Source of the DNA: Boothiomyces macroporosus
Lineage: Eukaryota; Chytridiomycota; Chytridiomycetes; Rhizophydiales; Terramycetaceae
Direction of reading: 5' to 3'
NCBI GenBank assembly: GCA_027604185.1
Contig: JADGKB010000168.1
Coordinates: 1-22,144 of the forward strand
Length of the DNA stretch: 22,144 bases
The notes beneath the pieces are model-generated. The model was given only the letters and a program-made list of their open reading frames with translations, did no database searches and was not told where the DNA came from. Positions 1 to 8,923 of the stretch are shown piece by piece. Position numbers and translations under genes: made by a program. Position 1 is the stretch's first letter. Every line of letters starts with the position of its first letter.

Positions 1-45
1 ACCTCTTTCGGTTTGATTGCTGGTATTATCGCTGCAATGCTTTAA
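1..45 (+). CDS. 3' end of a GPI-anchored surface protein (partial)
   Basis: The first 15 codons of the window are open and end in TAA. They encode a short hydrophobic tail rich in Gly, Ile and Ala that finishes AAML and stop. The proteases at 1060 and 3389 end in the same kind of tail (LVALLL and FIAMLL), which is the typical C-terminal signal removed when a GPI anchor is attached. The gene lies directly upstream, in the same orientation, so it may be another member of the protease cluster. Only the tail is visible, so that identity is inferred from position and tail similarity. Confidence 0.5.
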   Translation, partial: TSFGLIAGIIAAML

Positions 46-109
46 ATAAAGTGTAACGGTATAACTAGAAATTTGAATAAATTATGATAAACCAATATTA
101 ATTACCCAA

Positions 110-930
110 ATGTGGATTTTTGAAGAATATGCACTGCCAGTGTACACAATGGTGTTTCTCAGTTATCGTAGGTATTCTTGGGTCAACCCAGTGGGATGCC
201 ATTCGGAAATCGGTATAGATTCAGTTTTTGAAATTCTAGATTTTAATCCAAACTTATTGCATGAAATAGTAGATATGTTACGGTTTAACATTGGTAGATT
301 TTTCATTGCATTCATCTTCAATCTCGATTGATTCCTCGGCAGTTAGAGCTAATTCTATGGTCAAAACTTTAAGGAACTTGGATTGGTAGGTGTATAGTCC
401 TTCACCTTCATTGATACCATATGTACATCAGGGATGATTCAACAATTCAATTTTGAGCTACTTTATAGCAAGTTCATCTAGTGTACCATCATTGAATATC
501 TAGTCAAACTGTTGAGTGCTAAGGGAATTGAATCATTCAAATTGCATTGTGTTCATAGCACCTTCTCAAAGCAACCATCAAAGGATTTAAACGGATTAGC
601 AGATAGCGGCGTGGAGAAAGCGGTTTTATTTGCACACCGAGCAATCAATCAACATCGACATTCTATAACAATCTCATTGACTGCCTTTTAGTTTGAAACA
701 AAGTTCTCGTTCAATAATCACATTTCCTTTTTTCTTCTTACTCGGAACCTTTGAGGTCAGCCAAAACGGTATCGAGAGCGGTGACCCTGAGCAACCCTAT
801 CTGGTTACACTTGTTTACAGTAGTCGAAATCCTTTAGCTTATATAGATACCACACTCAACGGAATCTACTTGAAACGGATAAACTTCCTTTGTTTGCCCA
901 TTATCCGGTCTGTGGTGTCTTTAGGTTTTA
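110..930 (-). pseudogene. Possible eroded protein-coding gene, unidentified
   Basis: Read on the minus strand, this region gives long protein-like runs broken by isolated stop codons and frame changes. From about 925 to 720 two runs of about 27 and 31 codons are separated by a single TAA. From about 560 down to 278 one frame continues through TGA, TAG, TAG and TGA and ends in an open stretch of 49 codons (427-278) with an acidic, Glu-rich C-terminus. None of the stops lies in a short GT...AG segment, so the tiny introns seen elsewhere here do not explain them. I do not recognise the family. It may be the remnant of a gene that once lay between cluster members. The plus strand also has an 82-codon open frame over part of it, so coding chance on the other strand is not excluded. 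Confidence 0.33.
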
Positions 931-1017
931 TTCTTTTTTAAACGGAAAATTACCATTCCAAAAAAGGATGTCCATGCGTTCAGGACCCGGCTAACCACGC
1001 GGTACTGAAATTGAACA

Positions 1018-1024
1018 TATATAA
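1018..1024 (+). promoter_or_regulatory. TATA box of aspartyl protease 1
   Basis: TATATAA lies about 40 bp upstream of the ATG at 1060. The spacing is almost the same in the second protease (TATAAAT, 3346-3352). Both genes also share ACTAGAATGCA directly around the start codon. Confidence 0.6.
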
Positions 1025-1059
1025 TGGAATCACAAAGAAATTGACACTAATACACTAGA

Positions 1060-2850
1060 ATGCAAACTATTGCCGTAGTTTCAACCTTGACCATGTCGCT
1101 GGCAGCAAAGACTGTAATACCAATGCAAAGAAGAATCCCTTCTACTCCAGATTCATCCTTGTTCCGCCATCAACAATTACATGCTCAAATTAACGATGTT
1201 GTTCACCAAGCTGGATTAGGTGCAGAATTGGACAACATCCAAAACTCTTTCTATGCTTGCCCATTGACTGTCGGAAGCGGACAAAACTTTACTCTTGATT
1301 TGGACACTGGTTCCTCAGACACCTGGTTCAAAGGATCAAATTGTGTCGATTTGGCTGGCGATGGTTCTTGCAAGGGACCAGTTATCCAACTCTCTGACCC
1401 TGCTGTAAAGAAGATGCCTAACGTTTCTGAAGTATTTGACCAATATGGTTCTGGTAATGCCACTTTCGATGTATACACTGCCGACGTTACTATTGGGGGT
1501 GCTACCGCTAAATCTTTGCCAATCGGTGTTGCTAGCAAGGTTTACACTATCGGCCAAGAAGGCTTGGTTGGTCTTGCCTTCAACGACCTTTCCTCCATTG
1601 GTGGAGCCTTTGGTGGAAACGCAAACTTCTTTGACTATCTCAAATTCCCACAAGAAAAGAACAAGTTTGGTTTCTATCTTTCCAACTTTGACGACGGTGA
1701 CTCTGGTGAAGTAACCTTTGGAGGTGTTGACGAAACAAAGTTCACTGGTGACTTTAACTACTATGACATTCACACTTTCCACTCTAAAAAAACCAAGAAG
1801 GACTACACTTTGTGGTGGGCATTTGACATCCAACAATGGACTCTTTCCGTTGGAAACAACCTCACTCACTACAACTTCTCCAACCCAACCGAATATGGTA
1901 TTGCAGACACTGGTACCACTCTTCTTTCCTTGAGATACGATGCTGCTCAAAAGGTCAATGCTGCTATTCCTGGAACTGTTGAAGCTGCTCCTGGAGCTGG
2001 TGTTTGGAACATCAGCTGTGATGCCACTGGTCTTCCAGATGTTACTTTCAACGATGGAAAGGGTGTTGAATATGTCATCCCTCCAGAAGTTTATGTTTGG
2101 AAGTACGATTATGACAATAACTTGTGCTACACTGGTTTCTCTGGACAACCTGACAGTCCAATTTACATCAACACTGTTATTTTCGGTGACATCTTCCTCA
2201 GAAACTACTACTCTGTTTATGACAAATCCACTACCCCAGCTAGAGTTGGTTTTGCTAAAGCTGTCCACACCAAGGTACCTCACACCACTACTACCACCGC
2301 TGCTCCAACCACCACTACCACCGCTGCTCGAACCACCACTGCTGCTGCTACTACTGCTGGTCAAGCTACCACTAATGCTGGACAATCAGCTAGTGCTGCT
2401 GCTACTACTCCATGCACTACTGCTGTTCCAACCACCACTGCTGGCTACCCAACCAACCCAGCCAACCCAGCAGGATATCCACAAACTACTGATGCTCCAG
2501 TTCCAGCTGTAACTTATGGAAATGGTCCATCTTACCCATCTACTACAGGGGATATCCCAGTTACAAAAGCAACTGGTAACTACGGAAGCGGAGACATTCC
2601 AAAAGGTAAAGGGCCATCTGGAACCTACGGAAGCGGAGACATTCCAGTCGCAAAAGTACCATCAGGATATGGAAACGGAAACGTTCCAGCCCAAAACACT
2701 GACATTCCAGTTGCTCAATCTACTCCTTGTGCTGGTGATATTCCAGTCACTACTGCAACTCAAGCCGCTTATGGCAACGGACCAATTGTCAACGGAGCAG
2801 TCAAGTCTACTGCTTATGGTTTGCTCTCTTTGGTAGCTTTATTGTTGTAG
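1060..2850 (+). CDS. Secreted GPI-anchored aspartyl protease 1 (yapsin/SAP-like, family A1)
   Basis: A 596-residue pepsin-family protease that would cleave proteins at the cell surface. Residues 1-18 form a hydrophobic signal peptide, followed by a short pro-region with an RR pair (QRR) as possible processing site. The first catalytic motif is DTGSS with Asp82, the flap region has YGSG, and the second motif is DTGTT with Asp283; both Asp are intact. The catalytic domain ends near residue 405. A Thr/Ala/Pro-rich stalk follows, then several GDIP-containing repeats, and a hydrophobic C-terminus typical of GPI anchoring. Codons are strongly biased (TTC, AAC, GCT, GGT), which suggests high expression. 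There is no intron, unlike protease 3. It is first of three complete tandem proteases and shares identical DNA blocks with the second. Yapsin versus SAP subtype is not settled. Confidence 0.92.
   Translation: MQTIAVVSTLTMSLAAKTVIPMQRRIPSTPDSSLFRHQQLHAQINDVVHQAGLGAELDNIQNSFYACPLTVGSGQNFTLDLDTGSSDTWFKGSNCVDLAGDGSCKGPVIQLSDPAVKKMPNVSEVFDQYGSGNATFDVYTADVTIGGATAKSLPIGVASKVYTIGQEGLVGLAFNDLSSIGGAFGGNANFFDYLKFPQEKNKFGFYLSNFDDGDSGEVTFGGVDETKFTGDFNYYDIHTFHSKKTKKDYTLWWAFDIQQWTLSVGNNLTHYNFSNPTEYGIADTGTTLLSLRYDAAQKVNAAIPGTVEAAPGAGVWNISCDATGLPDVTFNDGKGVEYVIPPEVYVWKYDYDNNLCYTGFSGQPDSPIYINTVIFGDIFLRNYYSVYDKSTTPARVGFAKAVHTKVPHTTTTTAAPTTTTTAARTTTAAATTAGQATTNAGQSASAAATTPCTTAVPTTTAGYPTNPANPAGYPQTTDAPVPAVTYGNGPSYPSTTGDIPVTKATGNYGSGDIPKGKGPSGTYGSGDIPVAKVPSGYGNGNVPAQNTDIPVAQSTPCAGDIPVTTATQAAYGNGPIVNGAVKSTAYGLLSLVALLL
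1294..1413 (+). repeat. Near-identical block shared with 3620-3739
   Basis: These 120 bp, covering the first DTG motif and the following loop, match 3620-3739 with one mismatch (AAT versus AAC in the Asn codon after GS). Flanking sequence diverges at synonymous and non-synonymous sites. This patchwork is typical of gene conversion between tandem copies. Confidence 0.85.
1949..2115 (+). repeat. Identical 167-bp block shared with 4275-4441
   Basis: These 167 bp are identical to 4275-4441 at a constant offset of 2326 bp. The block starts just after a single difference in the codon for Gln/Glu and stops where the codons for NN and DL differ. It lies downstream of the second DTG motif. Confidence 0.9.
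2131..2210 (+). repeat. Identical 80-bp block shared with 4457-4536
   Basis: An 80-bp stretch identical to 4457-4536, separated from the 167-bp block by a few mismatches. It encodes the conserved end of the catalytic domain (GDIFLRNYY). Confidence 0.85.
2545..2760 (+). repeat. GDIP-containing repeats in the protease 1 stalk
   Basis: The stalk repeats variants of YGSGDIPV and GDIPV, with the DNA GGAGACATTCCA recurring exactly. Protease 2 lacks this stretch, so the stalks of the paralogues have diverged in length and sequence while the catalytic domains stayed similar. Confidence 0.7.
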
Positions 2851-3388
2851 TCTCACTACAGTAATAAATAAAACTATTTTTAATTAAAATCTTTCAAGTT
2901 TTGTATTTGGAAAAGACCATTGCAAGTCACAAGAGTCTGTTGCCTGTAGCCAAAACTTTATGATATACTGGAAGCTTCATGTATGCTCTACCACTCAGCC
3001 ATTTAATATCTACAATACATCGATTTAATGTTGGGGCTCAGGAAATTCAAGTTTTCAACCAGTGTGAATTAGTCACAGGAAATTTCTTTCCGTTAAAGGA
3101 TGCCGTTCGTGGCATTCCGATGCGAGTCACAAGAGGATGTTAGGACAAAGGCCAAAGTGCTGGATTCTGGCTATGGCCTGGGACCAACATAATTTTGATT
3201 TTTCTACAATACAACTATTAAATACCCTCATCCATTCTATTGTAAACCTAAAGTATTTAACGGTCACTCAAAATTGATAAAGGATTCACGGTCCTTATTT
3301 GGATGTCTTTTCCAACAAATTAAAGGGAACCGCATGTCTTCAAACTATAAATTGTATTCACAATAATGCTCATCACTGATAAACTAGA
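2851..3388. other. Intergenic region between proteases 1 and 2
   Basis: No gene seen. It holds the protease 1 terminator (AATAAATAAA just after the stop), a direct repeat AGTCACAAGAG at 2935-2945 and 3125-3135, an imperfect inverted repeat near 3097-3118 (ATGCC, six-base loop, GGCAT), and a TATA box at 3346-3352. Confidence 0.6.
3346..3352 (+). promoter_or_regulatory. TATA box of aspartyl protease 2
   Basis: TATAAAT lies about 40 bp upstream of the ATG at 3389, matching the spacing in protease 1. Confidence 0.6.
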
Positions 3389-4909
3389 ATGCACTCTGCG
3401 GTAGTCTCAACCTTGATAATGTCTTTGGCAGCAAAGACAGTCGTTCCGATCCAGAGAAGAGTGCCAGCAACCCTTGACTCTGTCCTCTTTCGTCACGAAC
3501 AAGTTCCTGCTCAAATCAATGATGCCATTCACGATACTGATTTCAACGAAAACTTGGGAAATATTCAAAACTCTTTCTATGCGTGCCCATTAACTGTTGG
3601 GTCTGGTCAAAAGTTTGTTCTTGATTTGGACACTGGTTCCTCAGACACCTGGTTCAAAGGATCAAACTGTGTCGATTTGGCTGGCGATGGTTCTTGCAAG
3701 GGACCAGTTATCCAACTCTCTGACCCTGCTGTAAAGAAGGTTGCCAATGTGACTGAAGTATTCAATCAGTATGGATCTGGAAACGCAACTCTTGATATTT
3801 ACACTGCCGACGTTACTATTGGAGGTGCTACCGCTAAATCTTTGCCAATCGGTGTCGCTAGCAAAGTCTACACTATCAACCAAGAGGGTCTGGTTGGTCT
3901 TGCGTTCAACGACCTTTCTTCCTTGGGACGAACATTGGGATCAAGTGCTAATTTCTTTGATTTCCTCAAATTCCCAAAGGAAAAGAACATGTTTGGTTTC
4001 TATTTGTCAAATTATGCTGACAATGATGATGGAGAAGTTACTTTTGGAGGAGTTGACAAAACCAAGTTCACTGGTGATGTGCACTACTACGATGTTGTTA
4101 GCTTTTATTCAAAGAAGCTCAAGGTTAACCGTACCTTGTGGTGGACCTTTGATATTCAACCATGGACAATCTCTGTGGGTGACAACCTCACTCACTACAA
4201 CTTTTCTAACCCGACTGAATATGGTATTGCAGACACTGGCACTACCCTCATCTCAATGAGATACGATGCTGCTGAAAAGGTCAATGCTGCTATTCCTGGA
4301 ACTGTTGAAGCTGCTCCTGGAGCTGGTGTTTGGAACATCAGCTGTGATGCCACTGGTCTTCCAGATGTTACTTTCAACGATGGAAAGGGTGTTGAATATG
4401 TCATCCCTCCAGAAGTTTATGTTTGGAAGTACGATTATGACCTTAACTTGTGTATTACTGGTTTCTCTGGACAACCTGACAGTCCAATTTACATCAACAC
4501 TGTTATTTTCGGTGACATCTTCCTCAGAAACTACTATTCCATCTATGACAAATCAACTGATCCACCAAGAGTTGGCTTTGCTAAAGCTGTTCACAAAAAG
4601 GTTCTTCCAACAACTACTGCTGCAACTACTAATCCTGTGACCACTGTTGCTCTTACTACAACTGCAGCAACTGCCGCTCCTGGCGTTACTACAGTGCCAA
4701 CTGTTACAAACGGAGTTCAACCAAACACTAAAACCGACTCTGCTGCTAATGGTAACGGAGTGCCATGCACTACAACCGTTGATCAATATCCTGTACAATC
4801 CACAGGAAACCCACAAGGACCAGGCTACGGATCCAAACCAATCATCAATAGCGCCTCCTCAGTCTCTTCTATTGGGGCTATTGTAGCATTTATTGCCATG
4901 TTGTTGTAA
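3389..4909 (+). CDS. Secreted GPI-anchored aspartyl protease 2 (yapsin/SAP-like, family A1)
   Basis: A 506-residue paralogue of protease 1, expected to act outside the cell or in the wall. It has an N-terminal signal peptide and a pro-region with a basic pair (QRR). Catalytic motifs are DTGSS (Asp81) and DTGTT (Asp282), with the YGSG flap. Compared with protease 1 the catalytic domain aligns without gaps at a constant DNA offset, but the Thr/Ala stalk is about 90 residues shorter and lacks the GDIP repeats. The C-terminus is hydrophobic (IGAIVAFIAMLL), fitting a GPI signal. There is no intron. Long identical DNA blocks shared with protease 1 suggest recent gene conversion. Two neighbouring copies with different stalks may serve different depths in the wall; that is inference. 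Confidence 0.92.
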   Translation: MHSAVVSTLIMSLAAKTVVPIQRRVPATLDSVLFRHEQVPAQINDAIHDTDFNENLGNIQNSFYACPLTVGSGQKFVLDLDTGSSDTWFKGSNCVDLAGDGSCKGPVIQLSDPAVKKVANVTEVFNQYGSGNATLDIYTADVTIGGATAKSLPIGVASKVYTINQEGLVGLAFNDLSSLGRTLGSSANFFDFLKFPKEKNMFGFYLSNYADNDDGEVTFGGVDKTKFTGDVHYYDVVSFYSKKLKVNRTLWWTFDIQPWTISVGDNLTHYNFSNPTEYGIADTGTTLISMRYDAAEKVNAAIPGTVEAAPGAGVWNISCDATGLPDVTFNDGKGVEYVIPPEVYVWKYDYDLNLCITGFSGQPDSPIYINTVIFGDIFLRNYYSIYDKSTDPPRVGFAKAVHKKVLPTTTAATTNPVTTVALTTTAATAAPGVTTVPTVTNGVQPNTKTDSAANGNGVPCTTTVDQYPVQSTGNPQGPGYGSKPIINSASSVSSIGAIVAFIAMLL

Positions 4910-5288
4910 TAAACAAATGATGGAAATTCATTACATTTGGTGTCCGACGCGCAAAGGTTAATGAAAATAACTTGACATCTTTCAATTAGTATTAACGGTA
5001 TCTTTGAATAAGCCAAAACAAGATGCCCAGGACCCATCCAATGAATACTCTTAACCACCAACTGCAGTGGCTAAATTCTTTGCGGGGTCATTTTGACCAG
5101 AACTACAAAGTAACATTTCCTTTACACTCCATTAGTTTGTTTCATTGTCTATATCTGGTTATTTAATGGATTTAGATGTAAAACCCCGCGATGATGTTTC
5201 ATGTCAAAGCCCTGAGGAAAGCCAAACAGATGGCTCACTAACTTGGGGTTTGGTTTATAACCAGCCAAGTCCCCAGTAATTCATCTGA
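4910..5288. other. Intergenic region between proteases 2 and 3
   Basis: No gene seen. It contains the terminator of protease 2, and near its right end TTTATAA at 5254-5260, about 30 bp before the ATG of protease 3. The element CAGGACCC occurs here (about 5029) and also upstream of protease 1 (about 980), a possible shared regulatory word. Confidence 0.5.
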
Positions 5289-6986
5289 ATGCACACTTTG
5301 ATCGTACTACTGAGTGCGGTTAATGCTCTATTTACATTTCCCATACAAAGAAATAAAAGACATGAAAGACGAGAGGTTACTTTCAATGACCCTGCCCTAG
5401 AGAGCAATTTGACCAACAATTTCGACAACTTTTATACTTGCACAGTTACAATTGGAAGTGGAAACAACCTTCAAATATTCCAGATGAATCTGGATACTGG
5501 GTCGGCGGATGTTTGGTTCAGGGGTAAGAACTGCAAAGACCCTTCTGGTTCAAGCGGGTGCTTTGGTAAAGCAATATCCCTGAATGACCCATCTATTAAA
5601 AGGTTCAACACTCCACCAATCACTGCAAATTATGGTTCTGGGCAAGTGGTGCTTGACCTTTTTCAAGCTCCGATATCCATCGTTGGTGAAGCCGCTTCAA
5701 AGTTTGATAGGAAAGTAGCTACAGTTCCATTTGGAGTAGCATCTTCTGTAAAAGGGGTTCTACCTGGGGATGGATTATTGGGTATGGCGTTCAACGGGAT
5801 ATCGGCCATCTCTCCAGCAATTGGGGCATCGGCAAACTTTTTTGATAGTTTGAAGCTGCCAAAGGCAGAGCAGGTCTTTGCATTCTATTTGAATAACCTT
5901 GAAGATAAAGATGTTGGAGAAGTAGACTTGGGCGGCATTGATAAATCCAAGTTTACTGGAGAAATTCACTACTTTGATGTAATCAAAACTCCTGGTGAAG
6001 ATGATTTTACAACATGGAACTTTGATCTTGCTGGATGGACAGTATCTGTTCGTGGTGTTAAACGAGTAGTAAATGCTCCTGTTGCAGCTGGGCCAGCCGA
6101 CTATGCTCTTGCTGATACCGTATAATATTACTAATTACAGGGCACAACTAATTTAATATTACCTGAAAACTTGGCTCGATCCGTAAATTTGGCACTTGGT
6201 GGAGTGGAGAGTTCAAGTGTTCCAAATATGTTTATTGTAAATTGTTCAAACTTGGAGCAAATGCCACCAGTAGTGTTCTCTCACAAAGGGGTTGATTTTT
6301 CCATCCCACCCAAGATATACACCAATCCCCCATTTGCTACAGGGCAATGCTTTACCAGGATAATAGGGACACCTGCATCAACTAACTCACCTAACGGATA
6401 TTTATTTGGTGATCCATTTATCCGTTCTTTCTACACTATTTTTGATAATAGGGGTACGACTCCAAAGCTGGGATTCGCTGAAGCTGTCCATCCTAATGAA
6501 GTCCAAGTGCCTGCAGTTACCACAACAGTCAGGGCAACTACTACAGTTAAGCCAACCACAACTGCCAGGGCAACTACCACTGTAAGACCCACTACCACAA
6601 CTACCACGACTACCACAACTACGACTACTGCAACTACTACAACTACGACTACTACAACTACTACAACTGCAACTACTGCAACTACTGCAACTACTGCAAC
6701 TACTGCAACTACAACTATTGATGCAATTCCAACGGACAATTTCGAAGCACCTCCAGCAGTGGTTCTCACAACTGATACTCCAGCGACAACGGACATTCCA
6801 ATGACAACCAACGAACCAGTTTCTACCACTGGCATTCAAACTACAGCCGATTCTGCGACCACCATCTCCTCCACCACGACCAGCGAAACCAATTCATATG
6901 CTCGAGTTATTCCAACTGCATCCGTAATTAGTTCTGCGGAACCATTCAAGATTGCAAGCATACTGTTAATATTACTAAATATATAA
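5289..6986 (+). CDS. Secreted aspartyl protease 3, one 21-nt intron (yapsin/SAP-like)
   Basis: The exons 5289-6119 and 6141-6986 join to 558 codons plus stop. Without splicing, a TAA directly follows the Asp-Thr of the second active site. Removing 6120-6140 restores DTGTTN. The protein has a signal peptide, a basic pro-region (KRHERR), DTGSA (Asp69), the flap YGSG, and the second catalytic Asp276. A stalk with a run of Thr encoded by ACN repeats follows, then a hydrophobic end that may be a GPI signal. It is clearly more distant from proteases 1 and 2 than they are from each other, and its codon use is less biased, suggesting lower expression. It converges on the MFS gene with only 12 bp between the stop codons. 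Confidence 0.9.
6120..6140 (+). other. 21-nt intron in protease 3
   Basis: The donor is GTATAA, the branch-like motif is TACTAAT and the acceptor is TTACAG. Phase 0. Splicing joins ACC to GGC and restores the second catalytic DTG. The unspliced frame stops at TAA inside the intron. Proteases 1 and 2 have no intron here. Confidence 0.88.
6590..6720 (+). repeat. ACN trinucleotide tract encoding poly-Thr
   Basis: Tandem ACT/ACA/ACC/ACG codons with interspersed GCA encode a run of Thr with occasional Ala. This is a low-complexity, O-mannosylation-type stalk, and the tract is a likely site of length variation. Confidence 0.8.
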
Positions 6987-6998
6987 AAATGAATTTAT

Positions 6999-8630
6999 TT
7001 ACTTTGGAAGATCACCTTTAATGTAGTATTCTCTGATATGGAAGGCCATAAGGAACATCACCACAGCAACTCCAATTGAAAAATAGTATGTGTTACCTAG
7101 AGATTTACTTAGAGCATCCAGGATAATCTCAACTGTGGCAGCATCCTGAACTCTAACCTTTGGTGGTGGCCCATTTGCCAACGCAAGCAATGATCCAGAC
7201 AATGTGTTTGAAAGAGAGTTGTTGAATATTGATCCAAAAATAGCGACACCCAACACACCTCCAAATATATAGAAAAAGTTGCTGGTTGCAGTTGCTAAAG
7301 GCACATCAGCGTAAGGAAGAGCTGCTTGAATAGCGAGAACTCTTATATGCATAACACATCCTAATCCTAAACCAGATATTGCAAATGCTACTATTGTCAA
7401 GCCTAGACTGCTGTTTTGGTCAAGCTTGCTACCAATAGAAAATCCAATAAGCATGATCAATGGAGCAAGGTAAAAAAAGATCTTGTATCTACCAGTCTTA
7501 CTTGCAATGTATCCAGCCAAGTTGATCATAAGCCCTAATGGAATAAAATAAGAGAGCGACTTGTAGCCAGAGTTGCGAATAGAGTCAAAGACTACTAGTT
7601 GGAAATACAATGGCATGAAATAAACCAGAGATTGGTAGCAAATACCTACAAAGGTAGAGTAAACCATCAGCAGCCCAACTGTTCTATTTTTGAATATTTT
7701 GGCTGGAATAATTGGGTTTTCGTGTTTGTATTCCGCATAGCCCAATAATCCAAAGAGCAGAATGGACATAATAATCAAGATAATTGCGACATAGTTCCAA
7801 TTCCAAGTATTGCCCAGTACCAAGGGAATCACTCCACATGTAGAAGCACAAATGATCAAGAAACTACCAACTAAATCTGGGTTAGCTTTCTTGTAGACTT
7901 TTTCGAAATGAATGAAATACAGTAAAAACATGGCAATTGCGCACAATAAAATTGAAGGGAGGAAGCAGTATCTCCAGTTAAAAGTGATGAACCACGAGCC
8001 TAAAGCAACGCCTATAACACTAGAGATCACCAACAATGTTCCAACAAAACCTTGGGCTTTTCCACGGTCTTCCAAATTTACAGTATCAGCCAAGATAATC
8101 ATACAAACGGTGAGTAACCCACCTGTTCCTAGACCACCAATTCCTCGCCCGACAATCAGGACATTAATATTGTCTGCAACAGAACAAACAATATATCCAG
8201 CTGTAAATAAAGCCAAAGCACAGAAATACATTAGTTTTCTACCAAACAAGTCACACAAACCACCATAGATCGGTGCAGTAGCAGCAGTTGTAATCAGATA
8301 GGCACATCCTATCCAAGAGGTCATGTTTAATACTTTGAACTGTGTAATAATCGTAGGGATAGCTGTTGGTACAATCGAATAGTCCAAAGTGACGACAAAT
8401 AGCCCTACCAAAACGGTAATATAGGTAAGTATAAACTGCGAGCGGGAGAGGTGCTCATTCACAGCTTTAGGTTCTGCAGATACGTCATCTGATTTGAACA
8501 GTGTCAAGACGGTAGTTTGTTTCTTTGCATTGCTTTGATTCAAGTTATGTTCGGTAAATCCTTCCTGTTTGGCTTGATCTGCCTTTGGTTGCTCTTTACT
8601 TTCTTGAAGCAGCGTAGTTTCTTCCTTCAT
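6999..8630 (-). CDS. MFS drug/basic amino acid exporter, DHA2 (14-TM) family
   Basis: A 543-residue multi-pass membrane protein. An N-terminal hydrophilic segment of about 65 residues precedes the first membrane span. The loop after span 2 has the MFS motif A (GGLCDLFGRKLM), and GRGIGGLGTGGLL is the Gly-rich motif typical of proton-antiport DHA2 proteins. The number of hydrophobic stretches fits 14 spans, as in yeast Sge1, Atr1, Azr1 and the Vba proteins. The substrate cannot be told: multidrug efflux at the plasma membrane or basic amino acids into the vacuole are both possible. No intron was found. The gene is divergent from DBP6, sharing a 293-bp upstream region, and ends 12 bp from the protease 3 stop. 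Confidence 0.88.
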   Translation of the reverse strand: MKEETTLLQESKEQPKADQAKQEGFTEHNLNQSNAKKQTTVLTLFKSDDVSAEPKAVNEHLSRSQFILTYITVLVGLFVVTLDYSIVPTAIPTIITQFKVLNMTSWIGCAYLITTAATAPIYGGLCDLFGRKLMYFCALALFTAGYIVCSVADNINVLIVGRGIGGLGTGGLLTVCMIILADTVNLEDRGKAQGFVGTLLVISSVIGVALGSWFITFNWRYCFLPSILLCAIAMFLLYFIHFEKVYKKANPDLVGSFLIICASTCGVIPLVLGNTWNWNYVAIILIIMSILLFGLLGYAEYKHENPIIPAKIFKNRTVGLLMVYSTFVGICYQSLVYFMPLYFQLVVFDSIRNSGYKSLSYFIPLGLMINLAGYIASKTGRYKIFFYLAPLIMLIGFSIGSKLDQNSSLGLTIVAFAISGLGLGCVMHIRVLAIQAALPYADVPLATATSNFFYIFGGVLGVAIFGSIFNNSLSNTLSGSLLALANGPPPKVRVQDAATVEIILDALSKSLGNTYYFSIGVAVVMFLMAFHIREYYIKGDLPK

Positions 8631-8923
8631 ATGGCTCTTCCAGGTTTGGTTTGATATTTAACTAGGGAGTGGCTTGAATCAACTTGATTTTATGTTACTC
8701 ATTTTGACACCGACAATGTGACGGACGAATGCCAAAGTCAGTGATCAATCGTAATAATTCATGATTGCGGTTTCATTTGTGTGAATAAAGAAAGATCAGG
8801 TTGAGATGCTCTCATGAATCTGCATTAAGAACACAACCATTATGGCATACCGGTATTCAAATATCGTCAGGTTGTGGTTCTCTAAACTCACTTTTCAGTA
8901 ATATTTTTTTTTGCAAGAAAATT
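8631..8923. other. Divergent promoter region of MFS exporter and DBP6
   Basis: This 293-bp spacer must carry both promoters. The DBP6 frame stays open upstream to 8801, but I place the start at 8924 because the segment before it is not family-like and an A/T-rich run directly precedes the ATG. No clear TATA or known ribosome-biogenesis element was identified. Confidence 0.5.

Larger units (their letters stand above)
46..1059. other. Long intergenic region: protease-1 promoter plus possible gene relic
   Basis: About 1 kb without an intact gene. The right end holds a TATA box about 40 bp before the protease ATG. The two open frames on the plus strand (110-331 and 693-941) do not resemble any protein I know. 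The minus strand reads as protein-like stretches cut by stops and is listed separately as a possible pseudogene. Confidence 0.6.
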
